Shown here: in pieces, positions 1 to 10,880 of the stretch
Position numbering within the stretch: the first letter of the stretch is position 1
How the letters are laid out: the number at the start of each line of letters is the position of its first letter
From: Gnetum montanum
Taxonomy: Eukaryota > Streptophyta > Gnetopsida > Gnetales > Gnetaceae
Assembly (NCBI GenBank): GCA_015680685.1
Contig: MNCI01020854.1
Coordinates: 1 to 64,000 of the forward strand
Direction: 5' to 3'
DNA length: 64,000 bases
Notes under the pieces: generated by a model
What the model was told of the DNA's origin: nothing
What the model saw: the letters and a program-made list of their open reading frames with translations, nothing else
Databases searched by the model: none
Program-made: the position numbers and the translations under genes

Positions 1-1220
1 CATTTTCATCCCTACCACATCAATGAATTTGAGGAGAAATATATTACTAGTTTGTAAAGCTAAAAATTGACTATACACAAGTAACAAAATAGTTTTACAA
101 GCCACATTAGAGCTCATCCTAGGCCCACAAAAGGTTATATTTCATGCACATGTGCATTTTTTTTAATCTAGCTCAGTGGGGGATGAGGCATAACACATAG
201 AACATAATATTAGCCCTACGAAGAAGCCCTAAAATCATTCATCCACATCAGCATGAAGAAAAAAAAGGCTACATCAACAAATAGAGCTAAAGACTAAAAT
301 AAAGAGAAGGATAGCGTAGAATTTCCATCAAAGCTTAGAGCAGAGAGTGCAAAGTTGTCATTAAAGCACAAAGTTATCATGAAAGCTCAAAGAAGTAACT
401 CTGGACATGATATTGTAAAGTTTATATCAAACTAGAGCTCATACATATAGTTTTCTCTATAACCAGTTTTCTTTAAAACCACTAAGTTTATTTAGAGGTA
501 TTTGGATCTTAGTGTTTCCAGAGATCAGCAAAAATCTAAACTTGAGTTTGAAAGAACCCTCATCCTTGTGATTTTTGTCATGAGGAAGAGGACAACATTA
601 ATGCCAAATAGAGCTTTTACCCACTATCAGTTTCTTATGGTTAAGGAAAGATTAACAAGTTAGTGTGATCCAAAGTAGTCACCAACAGTTCTTTATTGCA
701 TTAGAAGAAGGGCAAGAGCTATTGCTTGGTTTACGAGTGAACAACTTTATAAATCTAAAGAATTTAAAAGTCCTATGGAGTATTCTGATAATGAGATTGA
801 TCATTAATTAGAGGAAGATAAGGAAAAGTTTTTTGTATTAGGGATAAATAGTGGAGTGAAAATTAAATTGTCTAACGGATCACCTCTTTTGTCTAGCTTA
901 CTAACCTTTAGGGTAGAGTGAGAAAAATTCAAGAGTCCAACCATAAGAAGGAATCTCAACAAGATGGCAAATCCACCACAAGTAAATCCACCAAGATGGC
1001 AAGGAGTCATGTTACTGAGATTCCCAAACTGCCATGATATCCTTAAGATAGTTTACAAATAATTATCTAAGTCTTGTCTCCCAAGAAAGGCTAAATTAGC
1101 TAAATGAATTAGTAGAATGGCCATAGCTAAAGAGAAAAATCCAAATCAAGAAGATGAGAAGATAGTCAAGTTGTAACTAAAATTAAATATGATAGAGCTT
1201 TTGAAAGGAAGGTTTCAAGG

Positions 1221-2297
1221 TGAGAATTGAGAACTTAGAAGACTAGTTGAATAAGTTTCCCAACTTGAAATCAAACCTGTTACATAAAACACACCAAAAC
1301 TTACGTGGTTCCCCAACTTGGGTAGTTCACACTCGGAGGGTAGATTCCTTGCATACTTCTAGACTTTGTTTTTTCTAAAATGTGGTTTAGAGGATGCCAC
1401 AACCTTATAAGATTTGAGCTCTGCTACCGAGAGTTTCATAACTATGAAATATCTTAACCTCGTAAGGTCTTAGCAAGCTTAAAATGTGGTTTCCAGGGTC
1501 CCAATACCTTTATAAAATTGAGTTTTGCTCCAAAGTGTTTTGGCATTACAAAACCACTCAATCCTACAGGATCCCAACAAGCTCAACATGGATGCCTTCT
1601 TGCAAGAAGCACATAAACCCCATAGGACAACAAGAAAAAGAAAAAAAATACAAGGAAAGAATGTAACTACAATTACAAATTCTTGTTGTTGAAGCTCAAT
1701 TCAACATACAATTAACATACAACCGAGCAAATGATGTGACAATAAAGTATAAGAATATAAGAGCATAGATATGAAAATGATTACGTTGATGTTGATAACA
1801 TTTACACAATTCCCAAGAATTTGATGTTTTCTTATAGGTTTGAAGTTTTCAAAAATGCCTTAGAATTCATGCAACAGCTACCCAACAACTAGTGTAGACA
1901 TATCCTTCAAAGTTGGGACATCTACTTGAGATCTACCTTAAGTATGGAGAGACGTCTCGTTCTAAAGTGGGACATATTTATGGAGAGATGTCTACTATCT
2001 GTTGGAGACGTCTCCTGAACTCTTTGAACTTTGGTTCTAAGTCTTTCTCTTTTTAATTTTACTTCTTTAGAGTCCTTGGAGAATTTTTGTTTCATTTGTA
2101 GTATTTGGTTTTAGTCCATGCTCATTCATGTTCTCATGCTATCTTATAAGATCTTCACTCATTTAAATCTTGTTTTCCTTGAGTCTTTAGTCCTTGTGTT
2201 CCTCTAAACACATTGTCAACAACAAGCATTCTAGATTTAAATCTTGTTTTCCTTGAGTCTTTAGTCCTTAAGGTTTTGACATACCAAAAGGTCAACA
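1221..2297 (-). repeat. Solo copia-type LTR inside E4a
   Basis: The segment begins TG and ends CA and is flanked by a 5-bp direct repeat CAAGG (1216-1220 and 2298-2302). It is similar along its length to 31638-32766 and to 61445-62552; the last copy has an initiator-Met-like primer binding site beside it and so is a real copia 5' LTR. The orientation is taken from that copy. The CAAGG duplication is shared with the E4b copy, so the insertion and the recombination to a solo LTR happened before the two E4 copies separated. Confidence 0.75.
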
Positions 2298-2540
2298 CAA
2301 GGAAGATCATGGTCACCATTCTCTTTCCACCACTCAACTAAATTCTAGATAGCTAGAAATATGTATATATTGTGCATAACATTAAGGATGCATGGGGTTT
2401 TTATACTATCAAGCCTCAAGTTTGATGGTACTTTTCCCTAAAAAAGTATTTTCTTTTAAAACTCAATATTGTATCATTGTATGTTATGTCATTAGAGTAA
2501 TGAAAAGCTTTCCATTTTGGCAGTTTAGCACATTGATCTT

Positions 2541-2559
2541 TAAGGAGGAGGGCAAGATA
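2541..2559 (+). other. Polypurine tract of E4a
   Basis: Nineteen bases, almost all purine (TAAGGAGGAGGGCAAGATA), lie directly before the LTR start TGTTGTGACA. This is the position expected for plus-strand priming. In the E4b copy this tract and about 20 bases before it have been deleted. Confidence 0.65.
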
Positions 2560-3476
2560 TGTTGTGACATTTCAGCCATTAATAGAGTAGGGCTTAAGTC
2601 TTGGATTTCTGATGGTTTGGATTAGCTCAACTTTTTCATAAAAGGAGACTGTATTTCAAAAAAATTCAGGGCTTACAGTTAGAGGAATAGAAAGCTCAAG
2701 CCCTAATTGTGATTTCAAGTTTTAAAGATTAAAATTCAAATTATGATAAGAGCTGTAGCATGGATGAAGTTTTAGTACTTAAGTTCAACAATAGCTACTT
2801 TCTCAAAACAACAATAGAGCTTGGATTAATAGGTTTATTTCTTTGCATGATTCCTTTGACTTTCACAAACCAATTACTCGTGCGATGAGATTGAGCAAAA
2901 TTTGTTGCATCATGTTAGTGTGGAAACAAACTCTAAGCCGAGATAAAATTTAGGAGAAGTCCCAACAGAGATTCTGTAAAAGCTTAAAGTCTTTATGGTA
3001 AAGAGTTTTAAAAGCGGAGTGAACAATCCAAAAATATCCTACTCCATTAAGCTCATGAAGTTTCAGAGCTAGGGTTTTGACCCGAACTTCATGTGGAGCA
3101 GCTGCGTTAAGTATCAAAGGTAGAGCTTACACGAGTTCTAACTGTCTCAAGAATACACTCTTTCTACTTGCTAGTTAAGTTGAGAATATCAGAGATGGAA
3201 TTACAGAGCTTAAGGACTAGTTTCGGTTTGATATAGGATCGACATTAGAACAAATAGTTGAGCTTAGGAAGAAAACCTTGATTTCATAAAAAGAGGGCTC
3301 CATCCAAATCCAAATGGAGGTTTCATCAAATATGCTTATCACGTCAGGTCATAGGTGAGATTTGTAGAACAAAAGATTGGCTCTAAAAGATGGCTCTGCA
3401 AGATCGAAATTATCTCTACCACATAAGCTACTGTGTAAACGTGGTTAGTAGAGCTACGGAGTGGTTCTATGAAGGA
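2560..3476 (+). repeat. Truncated 3' LTR of E4a
   Basis: This matches 28218-29130 and 32994-33870 almost base for base apart from scattered transitions. It is cut off about 920 bases in, where the sequence changes to unrelated DNA at 3477. The full repeat in E4b is at least 1.55 kb. Confidence 0.7.
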
Positions 3477-3988
3477 TGAAACAGAGCAAACCCAACAACG
3501 TATCTGTCAAGATCGAAGATACATATGATGTCGCGGCTGTGAATTGGGTCGATCAAATCAAGACGATGATGCTGAAATATAAGATGCCATAATTTGAGGA
3601 TCCAGAGAAAGAAAAATTCCACGCACTGTGAAAGTTTCTAAGTTTCTGCAAAGAGCACAGCAGAGCGTAACTCGGTGAAAGAACCAAACTCCAACCAATC
3701 GAATCCTTGTCAACTCTGCAACCCAGACCTCAGTTCTTTGAAGAAATAGGAGCGAAGCCAGATTTCGTCTGCTGCAAAAGGTTCACAGGCAAAACAAATA
3801 GGGCTGAGAAGACTACATTAGTGCAGAAGAAAGTCGTGAATGCTCCATTGCTGCCTGCAACGGATCCAGTGGATCTTGTCTGTTTCTGTGATGTGGTATT
3901 CATTTTCTTATACAAGGAGCTGCCAAAGGTCCTGCCTTGCACTCCGCTTGGAAGATGCTTGGAAAATGCCGGCAGCTTACGTTGGTAA
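3477..3988 (+). pseudogene. Decayed coding-like segment, unrecognised
   Basis: Just after the break in the E4a LTR the base composition rises in GC. One plus-strand frame reads for long stretches with only a few stops, for example residues reading NWVDQIKTMMLKYKMP and FEDPEKEKFHAL, followed by an open stretch ending at 3988. The opposite strand is also open over 3730-4065. I do not recognise a domain. It could be an old gag, a fragment of a captured host exon, or chance. It has no clear start codon, splice sites or neighbours that would explain it. Confidence 0.2.
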
Positions 3989-4496
3989 TCTCTAATGTTT
4001 GTGGAGATTGAATATTTTATGCTTCTTGCCCTTTCGAGATTAATTAATACCTCGGCAATTGCCAATGCCCGTCGGGATGCTTAGTTTGCCGAGGAAATTT
4101 TTTCCCTGTTTTAGCATATGCTATAAATGGTGAAGGTTATGGTTGAGGCCAAATACACCTAATCCAGGGTGTGTGGTGTGTGGTAGTTGTATGAAAGTTC
4201 TAATTTGCAACCTATTCATTTAAAAGGCAAGCTTAAAGTTTCTAAACAATGAAAACTCGATTGACTTCCTATTAAATATGACATTGAATCTTTCCTTTTA
4301 GATTAACTTTGTCTATGTTTAGGAACTTTTCTCTTTTTCCAGTGAATTAAAGCATGTGGCTTCTTAAGTTTTTTTGGGTTCTAACACTTTCAACTTTTAA
4401 GGCTATTTGGTTGGGTGAATCTCAAGACATTCAATTAGTAGATGTTGAGTTCACAGATTCATGAATCTTAGCAGATTGCAACTCCATCCATGAAAA

Positions 4497-4895
4497 TTGA
4501 ATAGAATCAAAAAAACAAAAGAAATGGTGGGCCAAACATGAATCTAGAGATTCATCTGGGTAAACCTCCATAAAATTAAGTGAAATCAAACAATTTTTAA
4601 AATATAATAGGCAAACTCTACCGATTTGGCATGTAGAGTATTGAGCAACCAAATATGCTTGACTAGGAGTATGAGGCAACCAAATATGCTACATTACATA
4701 TTCTAAGGAAATTACACCTCCATTTATGAACTTTAAGTAGAATTTAAAAAATCAAAAGAAATGGTGGGCCCAAGTTGAATCCTAAGATTAGTCATAGTAA
4801 ACCTCCATAGTATTAAGTGAAACCAAACAATTTTCCAAGTATAATGAGTGGACTCTATTGATCTATCACTTAGAGAATCACCCAACTAAACATCA
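4497..4895. repeat. Degenerate direct duplication of about 170 bp
   Basis: Bases 4497-4668 and 4738-4895 share the order AGAAATGGTGGGCC, TAAACCTCCATA, TTAAGTGAAA and CAAACAATTTT, with substitutions and small indels. It is a diverged local duplication. Confidence 0.65.
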
Positions 4896-5010
4896 CTTTC
4901 TCCCCTAGACATTCCATGAATGAAAGATACTTTTGGAAGGTTGCATAAAAGAAATTTTGTAATTCTTTACTAGGTAGCTAGGTACATTGATTGTTCTAGA
5001 TGGGATTTTT

Positions 5011-5083
5011 TAATAGTATTTTTTGTTTTTTGTTTTTTGTTTTTGTTTTGTTTTTGTTTTTGTTTTTGTTTTTTGTTTTTGTG
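5011..5083. repeat. GTTTTT-type microsatellite
   Basis: A run of T tracts of 4-6 bases separated by single G. Apparent peptides rich in F/C or K/Q here are only translations of this tract. Confidence 0.9.
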
Positions 5084-5155
5084 TAGGTTAATGAGTAGCA
5101 TCCTTGTCAACCATTTCTCAAAAGTACTCAAGAATATTGGGGGCAAAGTGAATTT

Positions 5156-5279
5156 GTCAAAATTTCTATCAATTTTCATATTAACGAGTCTTTATATTCA
5201 TAAGCATTATTGGTTTTGTCAAAATTTCTATCAATTTTCATATTAACGAGTCTTTATATTCATAAGCATTATTGGTTTT
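5156..5279. repeat. Perfect tandem duplication, unit 62 bp
   Basis: Bases 5156-5217 and 5218-5279 are identical in my reading, starting GTCAAAATTTCTATC and ending ATTGGTTTT. The identity means it is recent, or that an assembly step produced it. Confidence 0.9.
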
Positions 5280-6174
5280 AGTTTGGCCCAGAGGCCAACT
5301 ACCTATTATAGATTGGTTTTGCTCAAATAAATATTTTCATCCATAAACCATAACAAGAAGTAACAAATGATTGAAAATTTAGTATATATTGAATCCGTTT
5401 TTTCTTTAAACTTTAACAAACCTAGCAAATATGGGCATGAGTGACAACTTACCATGGATAATGCAACAATCTTGTTCCTCATCCCATCATGAAAATTTTG
5501 ATACACAAATCTCGTTCTTCATTGAAGTTATGAAAATTTTAATTCATAAATCTTATTCTTTGTCTAAAGGTCCTAAAATATTTGATACAAATATCTTATT
5601 ATTCGTCTACAAAAAAAAAAAGATTCTGTTTGACAAATTATACATATATATTGGAAATATATAACTATGCTAATATCTTGTTAAATGTTGTTAATAGTTA
5701 GTTAAACTCATATCATTGGTACTTTTATATTCCATAGAAGTGCTGAGAAATTATTATGTCATCTATATGTCTTAGGTTATATATAGTGTTCCAACACCCT
5801 TTCTCTCTATACTAGAAAAAAAATAAACAAAACAACACACTCTAATTTATTAACATCTTAAAAAAATAACTTGTCCTTAAAAATAAATTTTTAAGTTTTT
5901 TATTTTCATATTTGTTAACTTTTTATCTTCATAGGCATTGCAAAAGTTTAAACTCTAGTTTATTAAGGTCTTTAAAATACCTTGCCCAACATTAAATTTA
6001 TCTAAATTTTCATTAATTTTCCTATCGATTGGCCTTCACCTTGGTAGCCTTTATAAAGATATCAAACTCAAAGTTAGTTTAAACTCTGGTCCCTAATTTA
6101 GTGTGTCTATCCTTTAAAATAAGTAGACTAGTTGAGCAATACTTTCATGGACTCTTATAAATAATTACATAGAT

Positions 6175-6310
6175 TATCATTATCATCATCCGAACCTCAT
6201 CCCAACTAATATGGGGCTAGCTATATGAATTATTAGCTACCATTCATTTCTAATCTTGAATATCGTTCTTTACATTAATATCCAAATCTTGGATATAATA
6301 ATATTAATAA
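6175..6310. repeat. Possible RTE/Au-SINE-like 3' tail
   Basis: The segment has repeated ATCATC followed by CCTCATCCCAACTAATATGG, then GGCTAGCTATATGAAT and a CCATTCATTTC block. This resembles the conserved CCAAC-TAGTTGGGGTCGGCTACATGAATC block of plant RTE elements and Au-type SINEs. Only the tail is recognisable. No polymerase III boxes were found upstream. Confidence 0.4.
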
Positions 6311-7040
6311 CAAGTAAAAAATTTTAGAATATATTATATATTTAACATTAAGTAGCAAATAGGAAAACAACATAGAAAGTAAAAAAATTTCAATTTTAGG
6401 GATGTTTACCCCAGTGAACAAACTTAGAATTAAAATAATGCTTTGAAAAATTAATTATTAGCAAGGAGAATGATACTAGTTCTAGTAACATTTGCATCAC
6501 TTTCATCATCCTTGTTTTAGCATAAAATATCAGAATAATTCAAGAGAATAATAAAAAGCTTTGGCAAAATATGAAGTTTTGTAGGAGAGGAAGATCTAAG
6601 AGAAAATGATGACAGAAATTGTTTAGGTCTACCTCTTTGTTAGAGATGGGGTGTGTTTGGGGGAGGGAGGTGGTATTGAACCTAGTCTACCTCTTTGTTG
6701 TTTTCCCTTAACTTTAATAAAGCAACCTTTTCTAACATAGATCTATCATCCTCTAAATGAACATGTAGATTTATTATAAAAAAGATCATGATCCATAAGC
6801 TCAATGCTTGTCCCACAAGTAGGGCCTATGTAAGCACTACTCTAGCAAAGCACTATTTGACACAAATCTTGAGTCCAAAAGTAGCTAGATATCCTAGAGT
6901 GGATCTAAGATGGACTACACCTCAACATTCATAGCACCTACATGCATAGACTAAGTGCACATCACTTGTTAGCCTACGGGTTAGGAGTGTATTGAGTATG
7001 ACACATGAAATCATATATGTAACATGACCAACATGACAAA

Positions 7041-7045
7041 CATAC
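7041..7045. repeat. Left target-site duplication of E1 (CATAC)
   Basis: CATAC lies directly before the TG of the left LTR and recurs directly after the CA of the right LTR at 24244-24248. Confidence 0.9.
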
Positions 7046-8185
7046 TGTACCGCCTGAAATCGTCGGTCTCTGGCTGGAAGGAAAAACAGAGGCCGCGGGA
7101 TCGCAGGACGCATACAGAAGACCCTACCTTTGCCTGAGGGCAAGATGGAATGTGACAAAGGCAGAGTACCTTGGGTGGTCCGCACACGGATCAGACAAGG
7201 ATTTCCCCACGCGTACGCAAAGCGCTAATACGCTGGGTTATGCGTAAACGGCGTGCAGACGTAAACAACAAAAATAGCGTAAAACGTAAACGGATGCAAA
7301 CGAAGCGCGAGCGTAAACAAACGTAAACGAGGCGTGGGCAAAATTGACGTAAAACTGTAAAAGAACTTGCAGCAAATGAAACGATGGAATTACAGAGTCA
7401 AGAGTACAGTGCACCGGTCTAACGCAGTTGTGGGAACACAAGGCGGATGAAAAGCCCTAGCGTACACATAGGTGACTCGGACAGTTTGTAGGATGGGCGG
7501 AGCGTAAGAGACTAGATCCGCAGCGTGCAGGGCTTCCCAGTGTAAGAAGGTTTTCTGCTCTTTTGCGCAGCGTAAATGTTCTTTGGGGTGCTCTGGGATT
7601 TTGCGAACCGTCTTGGTGAAGTGGGAAAATGGGGGTTTTATACAGGTTGTTACGCTAGACTCGGGATGGGAGACACGTGGCGCATTGACCAGGTGCATAC
7701 ACTTTACACATACAAAATGTTACAACTGTTGGGCGTATACGCCGCATCAGGTCGGCGTATACGTTGGGCGTATACGCTGAAAATGCTAGGCGTGAACTAG
7801 GTGGAGATGGAGCGCTGGGCGTATACGTTGGGCGTATACGCTGGTGAATGTTGGGCGTACACGTCGGGCGTATACGCTGATGGATGCTGGGCGTACACGC
7901 CGGGCGTATACGCCGAAGCATGTCCACTTGCTTCAATCGTTACTCTTCGGCGTTATCTTCATGCTGTCATTAGAAATCCTGTCGTCGAGCGTGTGCATTT
8001 GCAGTACCTGGGCGTATACGCTGGAGAGTTAGGCGTATACGCTGGTGTAGGGCGTATATGCTGGAGAGTTGGGCGTATACGCTGGTGTTGGGCATATACG
8101 CTGGAGAGTTGGGCGTATACCCTGAAGTGCCAGGGTCTGGTTTGGTGTCGGACAAGTACTGAGCTCCAAATTTTGTGATGTTTCA
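7046..8185 (-). repeat. 3' LTR of E1
   Basis: 1140 bp, TG...CA, matching 23123-24243 along its length. It is the 3' LTR because gag-pol runs on the minus strand and a polypurine tract abuts its right edge. It contains the same TATAAAA (7636-7642, minus strand) and the same palindrome array (7731-8125) as the other LTR. Confidence 0.93.
7731..8125. repeat. Palindrome array in the 3' LTR (GGCGTATACGCTGG type)
   Basis: Well over a dozen copies or near-copies of (G/A)GCGTATACGCT occur here. In the minus-strand sense they lie in U3, upstream of the TATA box at 7636-7642. Part of the array is a tandem unit of about 20 bp (the motif followed by GGAGAGTT). Variants are mostly C-to-T or G-to-A changes. 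Confidence 0.85.
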
Positions 8186-8199
8186 TTGGCCCCTCTTTG
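8186..8199 (-). other. Polypurine tract of E1
   Basis: On the minus strand the bases AAAGAGGGGCCAA end exactly at the start of the 3' LTR. E2 has the matching tract at 57841-57854, followed by a matching LTR start, which confirms the boundary. Confidence 0.85.
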
Positions 8200-9522
8200 T
8201 TGATGCTTGGAGGAATCGACCCGAGAAGCGTCGACAAAGAAGTACAAAACACCACAAGCAACTTGATAGAGACCTTGTCTGCTGCCCCTTGGACGAGACA
8301 TCATCGCACCATGTTCAGTAGTACATAGGATTGGGAATGGGGAGTTTTGTATCTGGGAGATTAGGGAAGTTGCGGGGATTGATGATCGGTCCAGGAGATT
8401 AACTAGGGAAAGGGGATGTTTCGGTATGCGGCATGCTGATCCTTGTCCATAGCCAGGTTTTGGCAGATGCGGAGTGCAGACATGCAGTGTGCGTTCTTTG
8501 ACAGAACAAGGCTCTTGGTTCTTTTTCCAGAGAACTTGTTGGCGAGGCCAAAGCCACAGGAGGGTGTGTTACATTCTTTGGGAGAACAGGGCCCATGTTT
8601 AGTGTTCAGGGGAACCTGTTGGCAAGGAGCCACAGCCATGCAACTGGATGTTTTTGGAGCACTTTGGACATGAGTACTGAGTTTTTTTTTTGTTTTGTGC
8701 TGTCAACTTTTCTTTGCTTGTGTACTCATGCGCAAGTGCTGTGCGGCATGTTGCGGCTTCTTGAAAGCGGTACGGTGTTTTAAGTATACTGGGTGTATCA
8801 AGGGGATGTTGGGATAAAGTGTGTCGACGGATTGATAGGGGAATTTTATCAGTAAATGGGGATGTACTAGTGAATGGTTTGATTTCGTCGTGCCATGTAT
8901 GCCACGAACAGTGTCTTATCTTGCTGCTCGTGATGAAGCGTACTCTTGTGCGAAGCCTCCAGGTGTCATCCTGCAAACACAACTCCAAGGAGACAAGAAA
9001 ACCGTGAGTGAACAGATGAGCTTAGACTTACATGGCGGCCGATGGTGCAGAGGTTCTGGAGAACGACAGGTACTGTATGCAGATGAAAGCAATACTGAAG
9101 ATGGTGACTGACAGCAAGTGGTGCAATGAAGCGGGCGATGAATGAGCATGGCGGCGGAGTGATGTGCCGGATGTGAACTTGCCAGCTTATAGTCTTGGCA
9201 GACTGTCGTGGGTTAGTTTTATGTCATAACCCGTTGGACATTGCCTGTTTAGCGTCGTGACAGATGGTACATTGCCAGTTTTTAGTCTTAGCGGACTATG
9301 AAGAGGCAAGCTAGTTTATAGTCATGGCGGACCCTGATGGTTGTAACGATGGTAGTTTGTGGACGGGTGCTAGTTTATCATCTTTGCAGACACTGTGGTA
9401 TTAGTTTTAAGTCATAATCCAGGACTGTTCTGTGGTATCAGTTTATTGTCATGATTCCAGGACGAGCTGTGGTATCAGTTTATAGTCGTGACCCCAGGAC
9501 TTGCACGTACCTGAGTTTGTGT
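8200..9522 (-). other. E1 3' untranslated region
   Basis: There is no coding sequence between the integrase stop and the polypurine tract. Around 8510-8640 the phrase AACTTGTTGGCGAGG / AACCTGTTGGCAAGG with a CCACAG block is duplicated. The hairpin-motif repeats at 9175-9510 are listed separately. The last 120 bases before the polypurine tract are well conserved with E2 at 57770-57850, as expected for sequence needed in cis. Confidence 0.6.
9175..9510. repeat. Hairpin-motif repeats after pol (AGTTTATAGTC..GGAC)
   Basis: About nine degenerate units of the form AGTTT-ATAGTC-n(5-7)-GGAC occur. The short arms covary: TAGTC with GACTA, AGTC with GACT. The same motif family occurs at 12888-12985 and 18000-18290. 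Confidence 0.6.
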
Positions 9523-10880
9523 TCAGACATAGAACGGTTTTAGGTACAAGTGATTTGTCGGATTAGCGAGCTCGTTCCCTTCGGTGTCAGCTAACTTGAA
9601 TGCACCATTGTCAAATGCTTTGATGACCATGTAAGGCCCTTCCCAGTTGGCTGAGAATTTGTCCGGGTGTTCCCGAACAGCTTTGAGTACGAGATCACCT
9701 TCGCGGATTGGGCGTTTGTTAATGTCATGCCGATGTCGCTATCGTTGTTGCTTTTGGTACCATTCGATCTGCTCGAGCACGCGTACACGTTCTTCTTCCA
9801 CTGAGTCAAGGTCAATGAGCCGTAGCTCATTGTTTTGACCATCATCGAGGAGTTCGGAGAGTGTGATCCTTAAAGATGGTACCTGCAATTCTAAAGGTAA
9901 AACTGCTTCTGAACCGTAAAACAGACTATACGGAGTTTTACCTGTCGAAGTCTGGTGTGTAGTATGGTATGCCCACAATGCATACACCAATTGTTCGTGC
10001 CATCTTCGTTTACTTTGGGTTAGCATCTTCTTAAGTATCGTTATGATCGTCTTATTGGTTGCTTCTACTTGCCCATTTCTTTGAGGGTAGTAAGGGGAGG
10101 AAAACGAGTGTTTGATCCCTAAACTGTCACAAAACATTTTTGTTTCGGCATTGCTGAATTGCGGCCCGTTGTTAGTGATAATTGCCAAAGGGGTGCCAAA
10201 GCGGGTTACAATGTTTTCTAGGATAAAGTTGCACACGTGTTTAGAAGTCGTTTTTCGAAGGGGAGCTGCTTCTACCCACTTCGTAAAATATTCAGTAGCG
10301 GTTATGATGAAACCATGCCCTGCAGAGGATGAGGGTGTTATCGGGCCGATAAGGTCCAATCCCCACTTCTGAAAAGGCCATGTTATTTGTGCTGTGTGCA
10401 ACTCGTTTGGCGGTACATGTATTAAGTTACTATGTTTTTGACAAATGATACATGTTTTGACTTTGGAGGAGCAGTCGTATTCCATGTGTGGCCAATAATA
10501 GCCTAAGCATCTTATTTTCGTGGCCATGGCTTTTGGTGCTATGTGTCCTCCACATAGTCCCTCATGTACTTGATCAACAATTGTTTTGGCATCATTACTA
10601 CTTACACATGTTAGCAATATGCCTTCGTAGGATCTACGACATAGTGTGTCCCCTACCAAGGTGTATTGCCTAGAACGTTTTCGCACTGCGTCTTTCTGAG
10701 CGTTTGTTAGGTGGCGTGGTGCTTCGCCGCGTAGAAGGTACTCTTTTATGTCATCATACCATTCCACTGCGCGTGTTGAGCTAACAGAGGCAATCGGCAA
10801 TATGTCAGGAGTATCGATTATTGGTTTAGCACAGTTGGTTACAGAGCTCGGTAAGGCATGGAACATGTCAGGTGATATAT
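9523..10880 (-). pseudogene. Gypsy integrase, inactivated (E1)
   Basis: This is the integrase portion of pol, which inserts the cDNA into the host genome. An H-H-C-C zinc module is visible: HEGLCGGH, then CIICQ about 30 residues later. The catalytic core has the first Asp in WGLDLIGP and the Glu in NGQVEATN. The second Asp, expected in a TDNGPQF motif, is Asn here (IITNNGPQF, codon 10171-10173), so catalysis should be lost. A GPY-type C-terminal segment (NWEGPYMV) follows. An in-frame TAG at 9739-9741 separates core and C-terminus, and the natural stop is TGA at 9523-9525. No chromodomain is seen. The frame continues from RNase H without a break. E2 carries the homologous region at 55700-56770. 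Confidence 0.88.

Larger units (their letters stand above)
1..3476 (+). mobile_element. E4a: fragment of a non-coding LTR retrotransposon
   Basis: This stretch matches 30440-33870 closely in order and content: the part before the solo LTR, the solo LTR itself, and the part after it all recur there. A purine-rich tract followed by a repeat that begins TGTTGTGACA marks a polypurine tract and the start of a 3' LTR, so the element reads on the plus strand. No gag, protease, RT or integrase similarity is visible on either strand, so it is a non-autonomous (LARD-like) or completely decayed element. The left end runs off the window, and the right end stops abruptly inside the LTR at about 3476. Confidence 0.7.
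3989..7040. other. AT-rich intergenic sequence, no gene seen
   Basis: No open frame of protein-like composition is visible on either strand. It holds the small duplications, the microsatellite and the SINE/RTE-like tail listed separately. Otherwise I see nothing assignable. Confidence 0.6.

Noticed and set aside
4970-5246. Lys/Gln-rich and Phe/Cys-rich short proteins
   Set aside because: They translate the GTTTTT microsatellite.
7655-8304. Overlapping open frames with repeats such as GVYAGELGVYAG or AYTPNSPAYTP on both strands
   Set aside because: They are translations of the GGCGTATACGCTGG array in the LTR. The same frames recur at 23781-24281 in the other LTR, and the palindrome opens several frames at once. 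No start context or domain.
8399-9149. Several 60-130 residue frames in the E1 3' region
   Set aside because: They have no motif and no conservation in E2, and they overlap on both strands in a GC-rich untranslated region.
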